A stretch of DNA of 64,000 bases, taken from positions 4,820,501-4,884,500 of the forward strand of contig CP128433.1 of the NCBI GenBank assembly GCA_032615215.1, given 5' to 3'. The stretch is from Microbulbifer sp. MKSA007. GTDB lineage: Bacteria; Pseudomonadota; Gammaproteobacteria; Pseudomonadales; Cellvibrionaceae. Shown in pieces: positions 17,599 through 26,149 of the stretch. The notes beneath the pieces are model-generated. The model was not told where the DNA came from and ran no database searches. It was given only the letters and a program-made list of their open reading frames with translations. Positions within the stretch are counted from its first letter, which is position 1, and every line of letters starts with the position of its first letter. A program made the position numbers and the translations under genes.

Positions 17599-19014
17599 AT
17601 GAACCAGTACAACCCAATCCTGAATGTCGACAGCTATAAAACCAGCCACTACCTTCAGTACCCAGAGGGAACCCAGTATGTCAGCAGCTATATCGAGAGC
17701 CGGGGCGGCCAGTTCAAAGAGGCTGTTTTCTTTGGCCTACAGGCATTTATCAAGCAGTACCTGACTACCCCGATCAACGCAGAGCACATCGAAGAGGCAG
17801 AGGAGCTCTGTCTGGCCCATGGCCTGCCATTTAATCGCGAGGGATGGGAATACATTCTCCAGGAGCATCAGGGTTACCTGCCCATTGAGATTCAAGCAGT
17901 TCCCGAGGGCAGCGTTATCCCGACTAGGAATGTCTTAGTCCAAGTAGTCAATACAGACCCCAAGTGCTTCTGGCTAACCAGCTATATCGAAACCGCCCTG
18001 CTGCGCGCAATTTGGTACCCCACCACAGTTGCCACCCAAAGCCGGGAAGCCAAAAAGGTCATTCAACGATATTTACTGGAAACTGCTGAGGGCCTCGACT
18101 CACTGCCCTTCAAGCTACATGACTTTGGCGCACGCGGTGCTAGCAGCGAAGAGACAGCTGCGATTGGGGGCCTGGCCCACCTGGTAAATTTCCAAGGCAC
18201 AGACACCATTGCCGCCGTACTCGCCGGCCGCCGCTACTACGCAGCCCCAATGGCCGGATTTTCAATACCCGCTGCAGAGCACAGCACCATGACCAGTTGG
18301 GGACGCGAGCAGGAAGCCAAAGCCTATGAAAATATGCTGACGCAATTCAGCGGTGACAATCGTCTGGTCGCCGTAGTGAGTGACAGCTACGATCTTTGGA
18401 GTGCTATCGAGAATATCTGGGGCGGTGAATTAAAAGAGAGGGTAGAAAATAATGGCGGCACCCTGGTAATTCGCCCGGATAGCGGCGATCCCGTTGATAT
18501 AGTCACTCAGACTATTGAGCGCTTGATGAGAATATTCGGAGCGACCATTAATAGTAAAGGTTTCCGAGTACTTCCTGACTTTATTCGGGTGATCCAGGGT
18601 GACGGGATTTCTCTACACACCATTGAGGGCATCCTCAGCGCAATGAAAGCCAGAAAACAGAGCGCTGAAAATATTAGCTTCGGTATGGGAGGTGAGCTTT
18701 TACAAAAAGTTAACCGAGATACCATGAGATTCGCCATGAAAGCCAGTGCGGTTCGAGTCGATGGCCTATGGCGGGATGTTTACAAAGACCCCGCCACCGA
18801 TAGCGGTAAGCGCTCCAAGAGAGGGCGCTTGGCATTAATAAATCATCCCGGCGGAACGCCCTACACTATTCATGAGCAAGATATTGGTAGCCGTAATAAT
18901 CTGCTGGAAACCGTCTACCGCAACGGGAAATTACTTATAGAACAAGACCTGGAAACTATTCGGAAACGGGCAGTTATTGTTGAGGGTAGAGATATATTGG
19001 CTGTTGCCAGTTAA
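17599..19014 (+). CDS. nadV: Nicotinamide phosphoribosyltransferase
   Basis: A 471-residue type II phosphoribosyltransferase, full length for the NAMPT/NadV family, that condenses nicotinamide with PRPP to give NMN. Recognisable blocks are the start NPILNVDSYKTSHY..YP, the central FGARGASSEETAAIGGLAHL, FSIPAAEHSTMTSWG with the family's catalytic histidine region, VSDSYDLW, VIRPDSGDPVDI and GDGISLHTIEGIL. Together with NadM it forms the two-step nicotinamide-to-NAD route that bypasses deamidation. It is preceded by two NrtR sites and a hairpin leader and followed 34 bp later by the ADP-ribosylglycohydrolase gene, so repression when NAD is ample is expected. No sign of damage is seen. Confidence 0.97.
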   Translation: MNQYNPILNVDSYKTSHYLQYPEGTQYVSSYIESRGGQFKEAVFFGLQAFIKQYLTTPINAEHIEEAEELCLAHGLPFNREGWEYILQEHQGYLPIEIQAVPEGSVIPTRNVLVQVVNTDPKCFWLTSYIETALLRAIWYPTTVATQSREAKKVIQRYLLETAEGLDSLPFKLHDFGARGASSEETAAIGGLAHLVNFQGTDTIAAVLAGRRYYAAPMAGFSIPAAEHSTMTSWGREQEAKAYENMLTQFSGDNRLVAVVSDSYDLWSAIENIWGGELKERVENNGGTLVIRPDSGDPVDIVTQTIERLMRIFGATINSKGFRVLPDFIRVIQGDGISLHTIEGILSAMKARKQSAENISFGMGGELLQKVNRDTMRFAMKASAVRVDGLWRDVYKDPATDSGKRSKRGRLALINHPGGTPYTIHEQDIGSRNNLLETVYRNGKLLIEQDLETIRKRAVIVEGRDILAVAS

Positions 19015-19048
19015 TATTAACTAATCAGTAATCTTTTAGGGAGCGTTG

Positions 19049-19888
19049 ATGTTATTGGAAATTGCAGTTGGAGATGCCTACGGAGCCGGATTTGAGTTTT
19101 GTAGCCGTGAGATTATTAACAATAACAATCATGCTAACGGGTATATCTCTCATCCCCTTGGCATCAAACCCGGTTGTTATACCGACGATACTCAGATGAG
19201 CTTGGCTATTGCTGAGCTCCTTCTTGAGAATTCGAATCCCCAAGAGTCGGACTTTGCACAAGCTTTTATCCACGCTTATAAGCGTGATCCTCGCCTTGGA
19301 TATGCATCAGGCTTTCAAAGCCTTCTCGATAGCTGTGAAACTGGAAAGGATCTAACTCGCAAGATAAGGCCTCACAGCAAACGTAACGGTGCAGCAATGC
19401 GCTCAGTACCCCTTGGGCTTATTCCCGATATTGATCAACTACTAACAGTGGCTAAATGCCAAGCTAGCGTTACGCACAATACCGAAGAGGGGATCTTATC
19501 TGCTTAAGCAGTTGCCCTAATGGCACATCTATTAATCTACCAAAAATCAACTCTAATTGAGTTGCCCAAGCTTATTGAGAAAAAGCTCAACCTAAAATTA
19601 ATAGGAAGCTGGTCTGGCAAGGTCAACTGTGATGCCTTAGAAACCTTGGCTGCGGTAAATATAGCACTACAAAGTAATCGAGACTTCCTTGGACTATTGA
19701 AGACCTGTATAGATTTTGGTGGTGATACTGATAGTGTCGCCGCAATTGCCTGCGGGCTTGCAGCACTTACCAGAGAGTACGATTTGGAACTTCCTTTCAG
19801 TTTACTCTCTGGCCTGGAAAATAGTACTTATGGATACCAATACTTGATTGAGCTAGATAAAAAATTAGTTAACAATTTTTTATCTTAA
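19049..19888 (+). pseudogene. ADP-ribosylglycohydrolase (DraG-like) with in-frame TAA
   Basis: The frame starts at ATG 19049 (AGGGAG upstream) and reads GDAYGAGFEF, the metal-binding TDDTQMSLA near residue 45, and HNTEEGILSA. It then hits TAA at 19505-19507. The same frame continues at once (AVALMAHLLIY) through the second metal motif FGGDTDSVAAIACGL to a natural stop at 19886-19888. One base change from CAA to TAA explains the break, unlike the homopolymer frameshifts elsewhere. As written the protein loses its C-terminal metal ligands and should be inactive. Family members release ADP-ribose from proteins or metabolites. The product would feed the Nudix domain of NadM, and such genes are known in NrtR regulons. 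It follows nadV by 34 bp. Confidence 0.8.
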
Positions 19889-19908
19889 GAAGCGAAACTA
19901 TTTTTCAG

Positions 19909-20622
19909 TTAAAGCTCTAAATTTCTTATAAATTTATGATCAGCGGAGCTTTCACTCAAACGATAGAGCGCTGCAGGCCGACCTTTTTCAGAACGTTTTT
20001 CACCAGTATCTACTAACAAATTTGCCTGCTCAATTCGCCTGCGAAATGATTTTTTCTGTATTGGTTTACCAATTATTGCCTCATGTACATGCTGCAACTC
20101 TGGCAAGGTAAAAGTTTCCGGTAATGCAAATGCAGGCACAATAGTATAGAGCGCTTTTTGAACCAAACGCTCATGGGCACGACTAATAATTTCCTGATGA
20201 TCAAAAGCCAGAGATAATTGAGATATCTGAGAGTAAGGCAACCAGTCCACACTCGATACGGTATCGATTGCACTTGCACAGCGCTGGTGGGCAATCAAGG
20301 CAGTATAGGCAACCGATATCGACCATCCGCGCTTGTCTCGGCTAGATCCACCAAAGGTATAAAGCTGCTCTAAATAGGGAGGTATAACTGATGTCTTTTC
20401 TTTTAGCTTTCGGTTAACCGCCGCCTCCAGACTATTATCTTCGGTTTCAGAGACAAATCCTCCAGGCAAAGCCCACTTTCCTTTCTCTGGGTGAGCCGAG
20501 CGCTTAACCAATAACACCTTGAGAAAGCCTTCGTGATAGGTAAATAGAACTGCATCCACAGTAACTAAAGGAGCGTCAAAGTTACGCTTCTCATAGCGAG
20601 CTATATAGTCTTTTTCATTCAT
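19909..20622 (-). CDS. nrtR: NrtR: Nudix-related transcriptional repressor of NAD metabolism
   Basis: A regulator of 237 residues with an N-terminal Nudix-like domain (TVDAVLFTYHEGFLKVLLVKR, WALPGGFVSE) whose Nudix box is degenerate: the expected glutamates of REL.EE are replaced in AVNRKLKEKTSV, so it binds but does not cleave ADP-ribose-type ligands. The C-terminal winged helix region includes IGKPIQKKSFRRRIEQANLL. Start: the ATG at 20622 is chosen over a TTG four codons upstream; neither has a good ribosome site. It is transcribed toward the draG-like gene and its own upstream region contains a matching palindrome, so it should regulate itself, nadM and nadV. Ligand binding would relieve repression. 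Confidence 0.9.
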   Translation of the reverse strand: MNEKDYIARYEKRNFDAPLVTVDAVLFTYHEGFLKVLLVKRSAHPEKGKWALPGGFVSETEDNSLEAAVNRKLKEKTSVIPPYLEQLYTFGGSSRDKRGWSISVAYTALIAHQRCASAIDTVSSVDWLPYSQISQLSLAFDHQEIISRAHERLVQKALYTIVPAFALPETFTLPELQHVHEAIIGKPIQKKSFRRRIEQANLLVDTGEKRSEKGRPAALYRLSESSADHKFIRNLEL

Positions 20623-20634
20623 AGGGAGAGACAA

Positions 20635-20649
20635 GTATCATTTAGACAC
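20635..20649. promoter_or_regulatory. NrtR operator upstream of nrtR
   Basis: GTATCATTTAGACAC on the plus strand matches the nadM palindrome at 11 of 15 positions, with an intact TTAGACAC half-site. It is 12 bp upstream of the chosen ATG of the minus-strand nrtR gene, consistent with autorepression. Confidence 0.75.
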
Positions 20650-20682
20650 TTAGTGTAACTCGAAGGTATTGGTGGGATAAAG

Positions 20683-21039
20683 TTATTTACTTTCAGATAA
20701 TTCTGAGCCGTCAATTTCCTCTTGTAGCTTTTCCAAGTCGTCCAGAATTCTCAGGAATTTCTGTCCAAATTCTGTAACGTTATATTCCACACGGGGAGGA
20801 ATCTCTGCATAGCTGATCCGCTCCAGTATCCCGAACTCCATATTTCTTCGTAAACATTCATTCAGGACCTTGGTAGTCAAACCCTCAACGCTGCGAACCA
20901 TCTCCCCCGGTCGATTTACCCCTCCAGCCAGAAGCTGATAGACAGTAAGGGACCATTTACAGCCATAGATAGTCTCAACCATTCTGGCACTTCTCTTGGG
21001 CGGGCGCTTTCGCGTGAGCATGTTTTTCTCTGATTTCAT
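20683..21039 (-). CDS. HxlR family transcriptional regulator
   Basis: A 118-residue winged helix protein of the HxlR group. It has the family pattern of a tryptophan in YGCKWSLTVYQLLAGG, followed by NRPGEMVRSVEGLTTKVLNE and the beta-wing ERISYAEIPPRVEYNVTEFGQ. The residue before the conserved W is a cysteine (YGCKW), which in some HxlR proteins senses electrophiles or redox changes; this is inference here. It is divergent from the SDR gene at 21151 across about 110 bp, the usual position for an HxlR regulator and its target oxidoreductase. ATG 21039 is preceded by only a weak ribosome site. Confidence 0.85.
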   Translation of the reverse strand: MKSEKNMLTRKRPPKRSARMVETIYGCKWSLTVYQLLAGGVNRPGEMVRSVEGLTTKVLNECLRRNMEFGILERISYAEIPPRVEYNVTEFGQKFLRILDDLEKLQEEIDGSELSESK

Positions 21040-21150
21040 CAATACTTACCAAAAAGTAACTAGTGCACCATTTTGTGCTTACTTTTCAACCTATCCGATT
21101 CTTTTCTAAACTCCACTCACGTAATGAGCATATCTCAGTGAGGAAATAAT

Positions 21151-21942
21151 ATGAGTGACTCCACTAAAAGACCAGATTCTACTGAACAAAAAGAAGTTGC
21201 CTTAATCGTTGGTGGTTCCAGTGGTATGGGACTCGCCATTGCAAACCTACTGGTGAAACAGGGAATCCACACAGTTATTATTGGCAATAATCTCAACAAA
21301 CTTGAAAGAGCCCACAACGAATTAACTCAGATGGGCTCTGCAGAAGCACTTCAGGCAGACCTCTATCAACAGGCTGATATCAGCGATATTATCGAATATA
21401 TAAAATCCAGCAATCATCATTTTAAATACCTGGTAAACGCCGCTGGATATTTTAATCCTACTGCATTTCTTGAACATACTCGGGAAGACTACGACACTTA
21501 TCTCGACCTCAACCGTGCCACCTTCTTTATTAGCCAGGCCGTAACAAGAAACATGGTAGACAACGGCGGAGGGAGTGTAGTGAATATTGGCTCCATGTGG
21601 GCCAAGCAATCCGTAAAGGCGACACCCTCCTCAGCCTATTCAATGGCCAAAGCCGGTTTACATTCGCTCACCCAACATATGGCGATGGAACTGGCCGATC
21701 ACAAAATTCGTGTTAATGCAGTATCCCCTGCGGTGGTTAAGACGCCTATCTATGAGCCCTTTATCGATTCGGGGGAAATAGACCAAGCACTTGCTTCCTT
21801 CGATAACTTTCACCCTATTGGCAGAATTGGTACCCCCCAGGACATCGCTGGTGTCGTAGATTTTCTTTTAAGCGACAAAGCAAGTTGGGTAACTGGAGCC
21901 ATTTGGGACGTTGATGGCGGGGTAATTGCTGGGAGAAACTAG
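21151..21942 (+). CDS. SDR family oxidoreductase, HxlR partner
   Basis: A 263-residue classical SDR with the cofactor motif GGSSGMGLAIA near residue 21, VNAAGYF near 90, the catalytic region VNIGSMWAK (Ser in GSM) and YSMAKAGLHSL near 165 providing Tyr and Lys, and the C-terminal VTGAIWDVDGGV that closes the active site in 3-oxoacyl-ACP-reductase-like enzymes. AGTGAGGAA precedes the ATG. It pairs with the divergent HxlR gene, which probably controls it in response to a reactive aldehyde, quinone or similar compound. The substrate cannot be stated. It ends in open intergenic sequence with an imperfect GCCCG/CGGGC hairpin at about 21955-21980. Confidence 0.85.
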   Translation: MSDSTKRPDSTEQKEVALIVGGSSGMGLAIANLLVKQGIHTVIIGNNLNKLERAHNELTQMGSAEALQADLYQQADISDIIEYIKSSNHHFKYLVNAAGYFNPTAFLEHTREDYDTYLDLNRATFFISQAVTRNMVDNGGGSVVNIGSMWAKQSVKATPSSAYSMAKAGLHSLTQHMAMELADHKIRVNAVSPAVVKTPIYEPFIDSGEIDQALASFDNFHPIGRIGTPQDIAGVVDFLLSDKASWVTGAIWDVDGGVIAGRN

Positions 21943-22092
21943 AATACCAAAACGCCCGGATAGAAGTATTTTATTCGGGCTCAATTTAGAGAAATTCCTG
22001 CACTGCAGCTCCTGCTAAAGAATTGTTATTTTACCTTTTATTTAAATATCCAGAGTAAACCATCAAAACCATCTAAAGTAGAAAATTAAATC

Positions 22093-24027
22093 CTAAGACA
22101 TGACCAATCGCTTGTGCAACAAAATACCACTCACTATAAGGTATTTTACAGCATCAACAACATTCTGATCGGCTTGCAATAAGCTATCACTCTTCTCAAA
22201 AAATCTAATTGCCTTCTTATGGTCCAAAAACGGCATATCCAAAGTTGCACGGCTATGAACAATATCCTTCATATATTCATAAAGTTTCCTGTTTTTCTTA
22301 TCCGTAAGTGGTGGAGTCCAAAGAGGCTGTTTTTGCTTCTTGTATACTTGCTCTGTTAACACAGGTTTCATGGCTTCTCTGAGTATATATTTCTCCGTTA
22401 ACCCGCGAATCTTGTATTTATCCGGCAATACTGAGACATACTCAACCAGGTGATGATCCAGAAAAGGTAGGCGCCCTTCGATAGAGTGAGCCATTTCTGT
22501 TCTATCCCCCATCATTGTAAGAACATAGTGGGGCAGCATAGACTTGGTAAAGGTATATAGACTTTTTGATAAAATGGACCTGTTCTTAACCGAAAAGGCA
22601 CCTCCCAAGTGTTCCAACAGAGTTTCTGCAGGCTGTAAGTTCTGTATATACTCGGCATAACCCTCACAAAACAATGGGAATATCTTTGTGCCCATATCCA
22701 TAAAGCTCTGCATCCAGTTTGGAAAGAAGCCAAGGGCTGACTTCACCACCTGTGACTGATGCATTCTTGTAGAGGCCATAAAAACGCCTTCGGAAACAGG
22801 ATCACCAGACTGCAATTTCTGCAAGATAGCTTGCTTTTCTTTTTTTGGAATTGCATCTAAATAATTTTCGATAAAATCTTGCCTGAACCAACCGTAACCA
22901 GCAAATACTTCATCTGCTCCATCCCCAGTAAGAACCACTTTATAACCGTGCTCTCGAACAACTCGGCTTAGAACATATTTAGTGATAGCGTTACCGTTAA
23001 AGAACATTTTTTCGCCGGTATAAGCAGTATCCTCAAAGCAAGAGATCAGTGTGTCACTATCAATTTCAACAGGGTGATAATTACTTCCCAAGTAATCAGT
23101 CATGGATTTTGCGTTAGAGGACTCATCATAGGCCGGATGATCAAAAGATAAGGTGAATGCATCGATCGGCTTATCCACCATACCTTGCGCTATACCAAGC
23201 ACGGAAGAGGCATCTATGCCACCACTCAAATAGCAGGCAACAGGTACATCAGCTTTGAGCCTTAACTTAATCGATTCAGAGAAGCGCTCGCGCACCTCAC
23301 TAATAACCTCTTTCTCATCGAAAACATTACTTCTTTGTTCCGCAATAGTGGGGAAGTGTAAATTCCAATAAAGATGAGTCGAAAATTGTAGATTATCCAA
23401 ATAGGCCAAACCATAATGACCAGGAGGAAGCTCATGAATATTGTTAAATAAGCTAGAGGCTGGAGCATGCAAGAAGCTAATTTCTTGCCAAAAAGTATGT
23501 GGATTCCAATCTATCGGCAAGCCAAGCGCTTTGAAGGCCTTAACTTCTGATGCAAAACACAAGCATCCATCTGCCCAGTAATAAAAAAGAGGTTTTATTC
23601 CAAATCTATCTCGAGCAGATAATATTAAGTTTTTTCTTTTATCGTAAAGTACGAAAGAAAATTCTCCTCGAAGATAGTCCAAGCAATAAACGCCAAACTC
23701 TTGATATAGGCCGATAAGTATTTCACTATCCGATTGTGTAAGAAAACGATAGTTCCGCCTTATCAAATCATCTTTTATCTCTAAATAATTATAAAATTCA
23801 CCATTAACAATGCAGACTACCTCTCCATCATCACTCAATAGTGGCTGCTGACCACCTTCCAAGTCAATAATACTTAGGCGCTTATGAGCCAGCCAGGCCC
23901 GTCCATCTCCTGATGACCAGAACCCTTCACCATCAGGCCCTCGATGGGAAAGGGTCTGTAATGCTCGATAAATCTGTTCCCGGTTGTATACAACGGTATT
24001 TGAAAATACAGCTAGCAGCCCACACAT
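22093..24027 (-). CDS. asnB: Asparagine synthase (glutamine-hydrolysing)
   Basis: A class II amidotransferase of 644 residues. Cys2 (MCGLLAVF) is the N-terminal nucleophile, and SHRGPDG, RLSIIDL and VNGEFYNY mark the glutaminase half (1 to about 200). The synthetase half has the ATP-pyrophosphatase loop LSGGIDASSVLG near residue 267, TGDGADEVFAGYGWFRQ near 365, and GRLPFLDHHLVE. GGGGAGG precedes the ATG. It stands alone with no exosortase or polysaccharide operon, so it may be the housekeeping asparagine synthetase, although AsnB-like enzymes also amidate secreted peptides or sugars. Base composition is lower in GC than the parE and glnE regions, so some transfer is possible. Confidence 0.9.
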   Translation of the reverse strand: MCGLLAVFSNTVVYNREQIYRALQTLSHRGPDGEGFWSSGDGRAWLAHKRLSIIDLEGGQQPLLSDDGEVVCIVNGEFYNYLEIKDDLIRRNYRFLTQSDSEILIGLYQEFGVYCLDYLRGEFSFVLYDKRKNLILSARDRFGIKPLFYYWADGCLCFASEVKAFKALGLPIDWNPHTFWQEISFLHAPASSLFNNIHELPPGHYGLAYLDNLQFSTHLYWNLHFPTIAEQRSNVFDEKEVISEVRERFSESIKLRLKADVPVACYLSGGIDASSVLGIAQGMVDKPIDAFTLSFDHPAYDESSNAKSMTDYLGSNYHPVEIDSDTLISCFEDTAYTGEKMFFNGNAITKYVLSRVVREHGYKVVLTGDGADEVFAGYGWFRQDFIENYLDAIPKKEKQAILQKLQSGDPVSEGVFMASTRMHQSQVVKSALGFFPNWMQSFMDMGTKIFPLFCEGYAEYIQNLQPAETLLEHLGGAFSVKNRSILSKSLYTFTKSMLPHYVLTMMGDRTEMAHSIEGRLPFLDHHLVEYVSVLPDKYKIRGLTEKYILREAMKPVLTEQVYKKQKQPLWTPPLTDKKNRKLYEYMKDIVHSRATLDMPFLDHKKAIRFFEKSDSLLQADQNVVDAVKYLIVSGILLHKRLVMS

Positions 24028-24463
24028 TTTGCTGCCTCCCCAATATCGATAGAAGGACTGCCTCAGATTAGCAAAAAAGTACTTCGCGCCATCTACTCAA
24101 AAAAAAGCGAACAAATACTTATACATTAAAGAATTGAACTAGAGATAAGTATGAGATTAAAATTTATAACCAAACTCACATTTCACTAGCTGAGCTTGAT
24201 TACAAGCTCAGACTTAAAGAGAGTTATAAATTTTAAAGATATCATTTTCTTTCACTATCCAGCTAAGCTTTAGCTAAAACTCTAGATATATTGCTGCTCT
24301 AGGAAAATCTTTTGATTTACCTGAGCAACCTAAAATCTTTACTTAGAATAAAGATCTCTAAAATTTACATTGTACGTATTCCATTCGGTCTAGATTAATG
24401 ATAACAATACCATTTAAACTCAAACAACTAACTTTATACGTAAATACAAATTATACAGCCCAA
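24028..24463. other. AT-rich intergenic region with 9-bp hairpin
   Basis: No gene is supported in these 436 bp. The one structured element is CTGAGCTTG (24190-24198), loop ATTA, CAAGCTCAG (24203-24211), a perfect stem without a T tract. It lies downstream of the minus-strand FG-GAP gene and could end that transcript. The remaining sequence should contain the asnB promoter. Confidence 0.4.
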
Positions 24464-26149
24464 TCAATAAATATAAACCGCTCCTGAAGAATAAGCTTCA
24501 TTGTTCTCAGGGCTTGCGAGTAAACCACTATCGGCACTTCCTTCACCGTTCGCCCCTACTGCTAAACTAGCTCCATCTCCACTTAGCGCAACAGAGCCAC
24601 CAAATTTGTCTCCCGAGTCTGTGTTGCTCGCCTTAATATAAGCCTCACTAGACCAGTCTACGCCATTAAATATATAGGTATAAACTGCTCCTGCTTTCTT
24701 TGAAGATTCGTCTGTACTATCTCCGAACAATCCTTGGCTATAGCTTTTCTCTCCCCATGCTCCCACGGCGATAAAACTGCCATCATCACTCAGGTTTACC
24801 GCCTCTCCAAAGTAAGCCGATACATGAGGATTGGAAGCTTTCAAATAGGCAGTTTGCTCCCAAGCGTTTTCTTTTCGAGAAAAAATATAGACAGCGCCAC
24901 TAGAAGCTACACTTCGATCATCCTGATTTTCATTAGACCCATCTTGATATGGGGCTCCAACAGCTAGAGTTTTCCCATTACCACTTAAATTGAGTGCAAA
25001 TCCAAACCAATCACCAACATATGCATTACTAGCCGATATCTTGCTATCTTCTACCCAAGATTCACCATCCAACTGGTATAGATAAACGGAACCTGCCTCT
25101 GCATTGTCAGCATAAGCCCCAACTGCGAATGAAGCCCCGGCATCATCAAGGCTTATCGAAGAACCAAAACCTAACCCCTCAGAACTATCAGTAGCCTTAA
25201 TGTAGGCATACTGTGACCAACTTCCCTCCTCATTACGGAACACATATACCGCTCCAGAATCTTCAATAGAATCGCCATCAAGACCACCATCTTCACTGGG
25301 TGCGGTTACTGCTAAAGTAGAACCATTCCCACTAAGGCTAAGGGCATAGCCAAATAGGTCATTATTTCCTCGATTGTCTGCTTGAAGTCGGGCGCTATGG
25401 ACCCAACCTTCATTACTTCGGGAAAAAATATGAACAGCGCCCGCAGAAAAATTATCATTTTCCCCGTTCTCCTTAAATGCCCCTACTGCAAGCGTATAAC
25501 CATCATCGCTAAGGCTCAATGCAGTTCCAAACTCTGCAGCTTCTTGAGGATCTGGAGACTTAAGATAGGCTTGCTGTGTCCATTCGCCATCTTCCCGACT
25601 AAAAATATAAACTGCACCTGAATCAGGTGTCAGGTTATCCTCTTGGTCACCACCGCTATCTTCGCGAGGAGCACCTACTGCAAGCAGGTTGCCATCATCG
25701 CTAATTGCTAGATTCCAACCAAACTGATCGTCAGCATCCGTATTACTGGGTTTAAAATAACCGATACTACCTATCACATCCTGATCAATCGCTACTGCAT
25801 CAGAATCGATACATCTCTGATCATCGCAGGTTTGCAATAAGTATTGGGCATTAAGCTTTTTGAATAAAGGCACCACTAATTCAATGCGCTCTTCTTTTGG
25901 CGCAATGGGATTTCCAATAGGTTCAAACCCAGAGTGCCCATCAGCATTTTCAAATAACTGATAATAAGTTGCCCCAGAAACATCGCTCCAGCGAAAGATT
26001 AGCGTTTTAGGTTTCTCATAATGGACCGCCATCGTAGCAGCTGTAAGCTCGCCACTTGTGTCTGGATCATCTCCCCCGCTCGAAGATCCATTACAACCTG
26101 AAAGATATACACTGAACATCAAGATTGCTAGATTAATATTAAATTTCAC
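24464..26149 (-). CDS. FG-GAP repeat lipoprotein, beta-propeller
   Basis: A 561-residue exported protein. The N-terminus MKFNINLAILMFSVYLSGCN is a lipoprotein signal with Cys19 as anchor, followed by a Ser/Gly/Asp linker. An SSSGG... and fibronectin-like segment (to about residue 120) precedes seven copies of a ~55-residue unit with the core LS[DG]DG..LAVGA...., a spacer, GAVYIFSR...W...AYLKA and a following FG. Examples are ISDDGNLLAVGAP, LSGNGSTLAVTAP, LDDAGASFAVGAY and LSGDGASLAVGAN. Seven such FG-GAP units predict a seven-bladed integrin-alpha-like propeller, often calcium binding through the acidic loops. It is AT-rich and isolated. Surface adhesion or carbohydrate contact is a common role but is inference. 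Confidence 0.8.
   Translation of the reverse strand: MKFNINLAILMFSVYLSGCNGSSSGGDDPDTSGELTAATMAVHYEKPKTLIFRWSDVSGATYYQLFENADGHSGFEPIGNPIAPKEERIELVVPLFKKLNAQYLLQTCDDQRCIDSDAVAIDQDVIGSIGYFKPSNTDADDQFGWNLAISDDGNLLAVGAPREDSGGDQEDNLTPDSGAVYIFSREDGEWTQQAYLKSPDPQEAAEFGTALSLSDDGYTLAVGAFKENGENDNFSAGAVHIFSRSNEGWVHSARLQADNRGNNDLFGYALSLSGNGSTLAVTAPSEDGGLDGDSIEDSGAVYVFRNEEGSWSQYAYIKATDSSEGLGFGSSISLDDAGASFAVGAYADNAEAGSVYLYQLDGESWVEDSKISASNAYVGDWFGFALNLSGNGKTLAVGAPYQDGSNENQDDRSVASSGAVYIFSRKENAWEQTAYLKASNPHVSAYFGEAVNLSDDGSFIAVGAWGEKSYSQGLFGDSTDESSKKAGAVYTYIFNGVDWSSEAYIKASNTDSGDKFGGSVALSGDGASLAVGANGEGSADSGLLASPENNEAYSSGAVYIY

Noticed and set aside
22093..24027. Asparagine synthetase as part of an exopolysaccharide cluster
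   Set aside because: No exosortase, PEP-CTERM or glycosyltransferase genes adjoin it.
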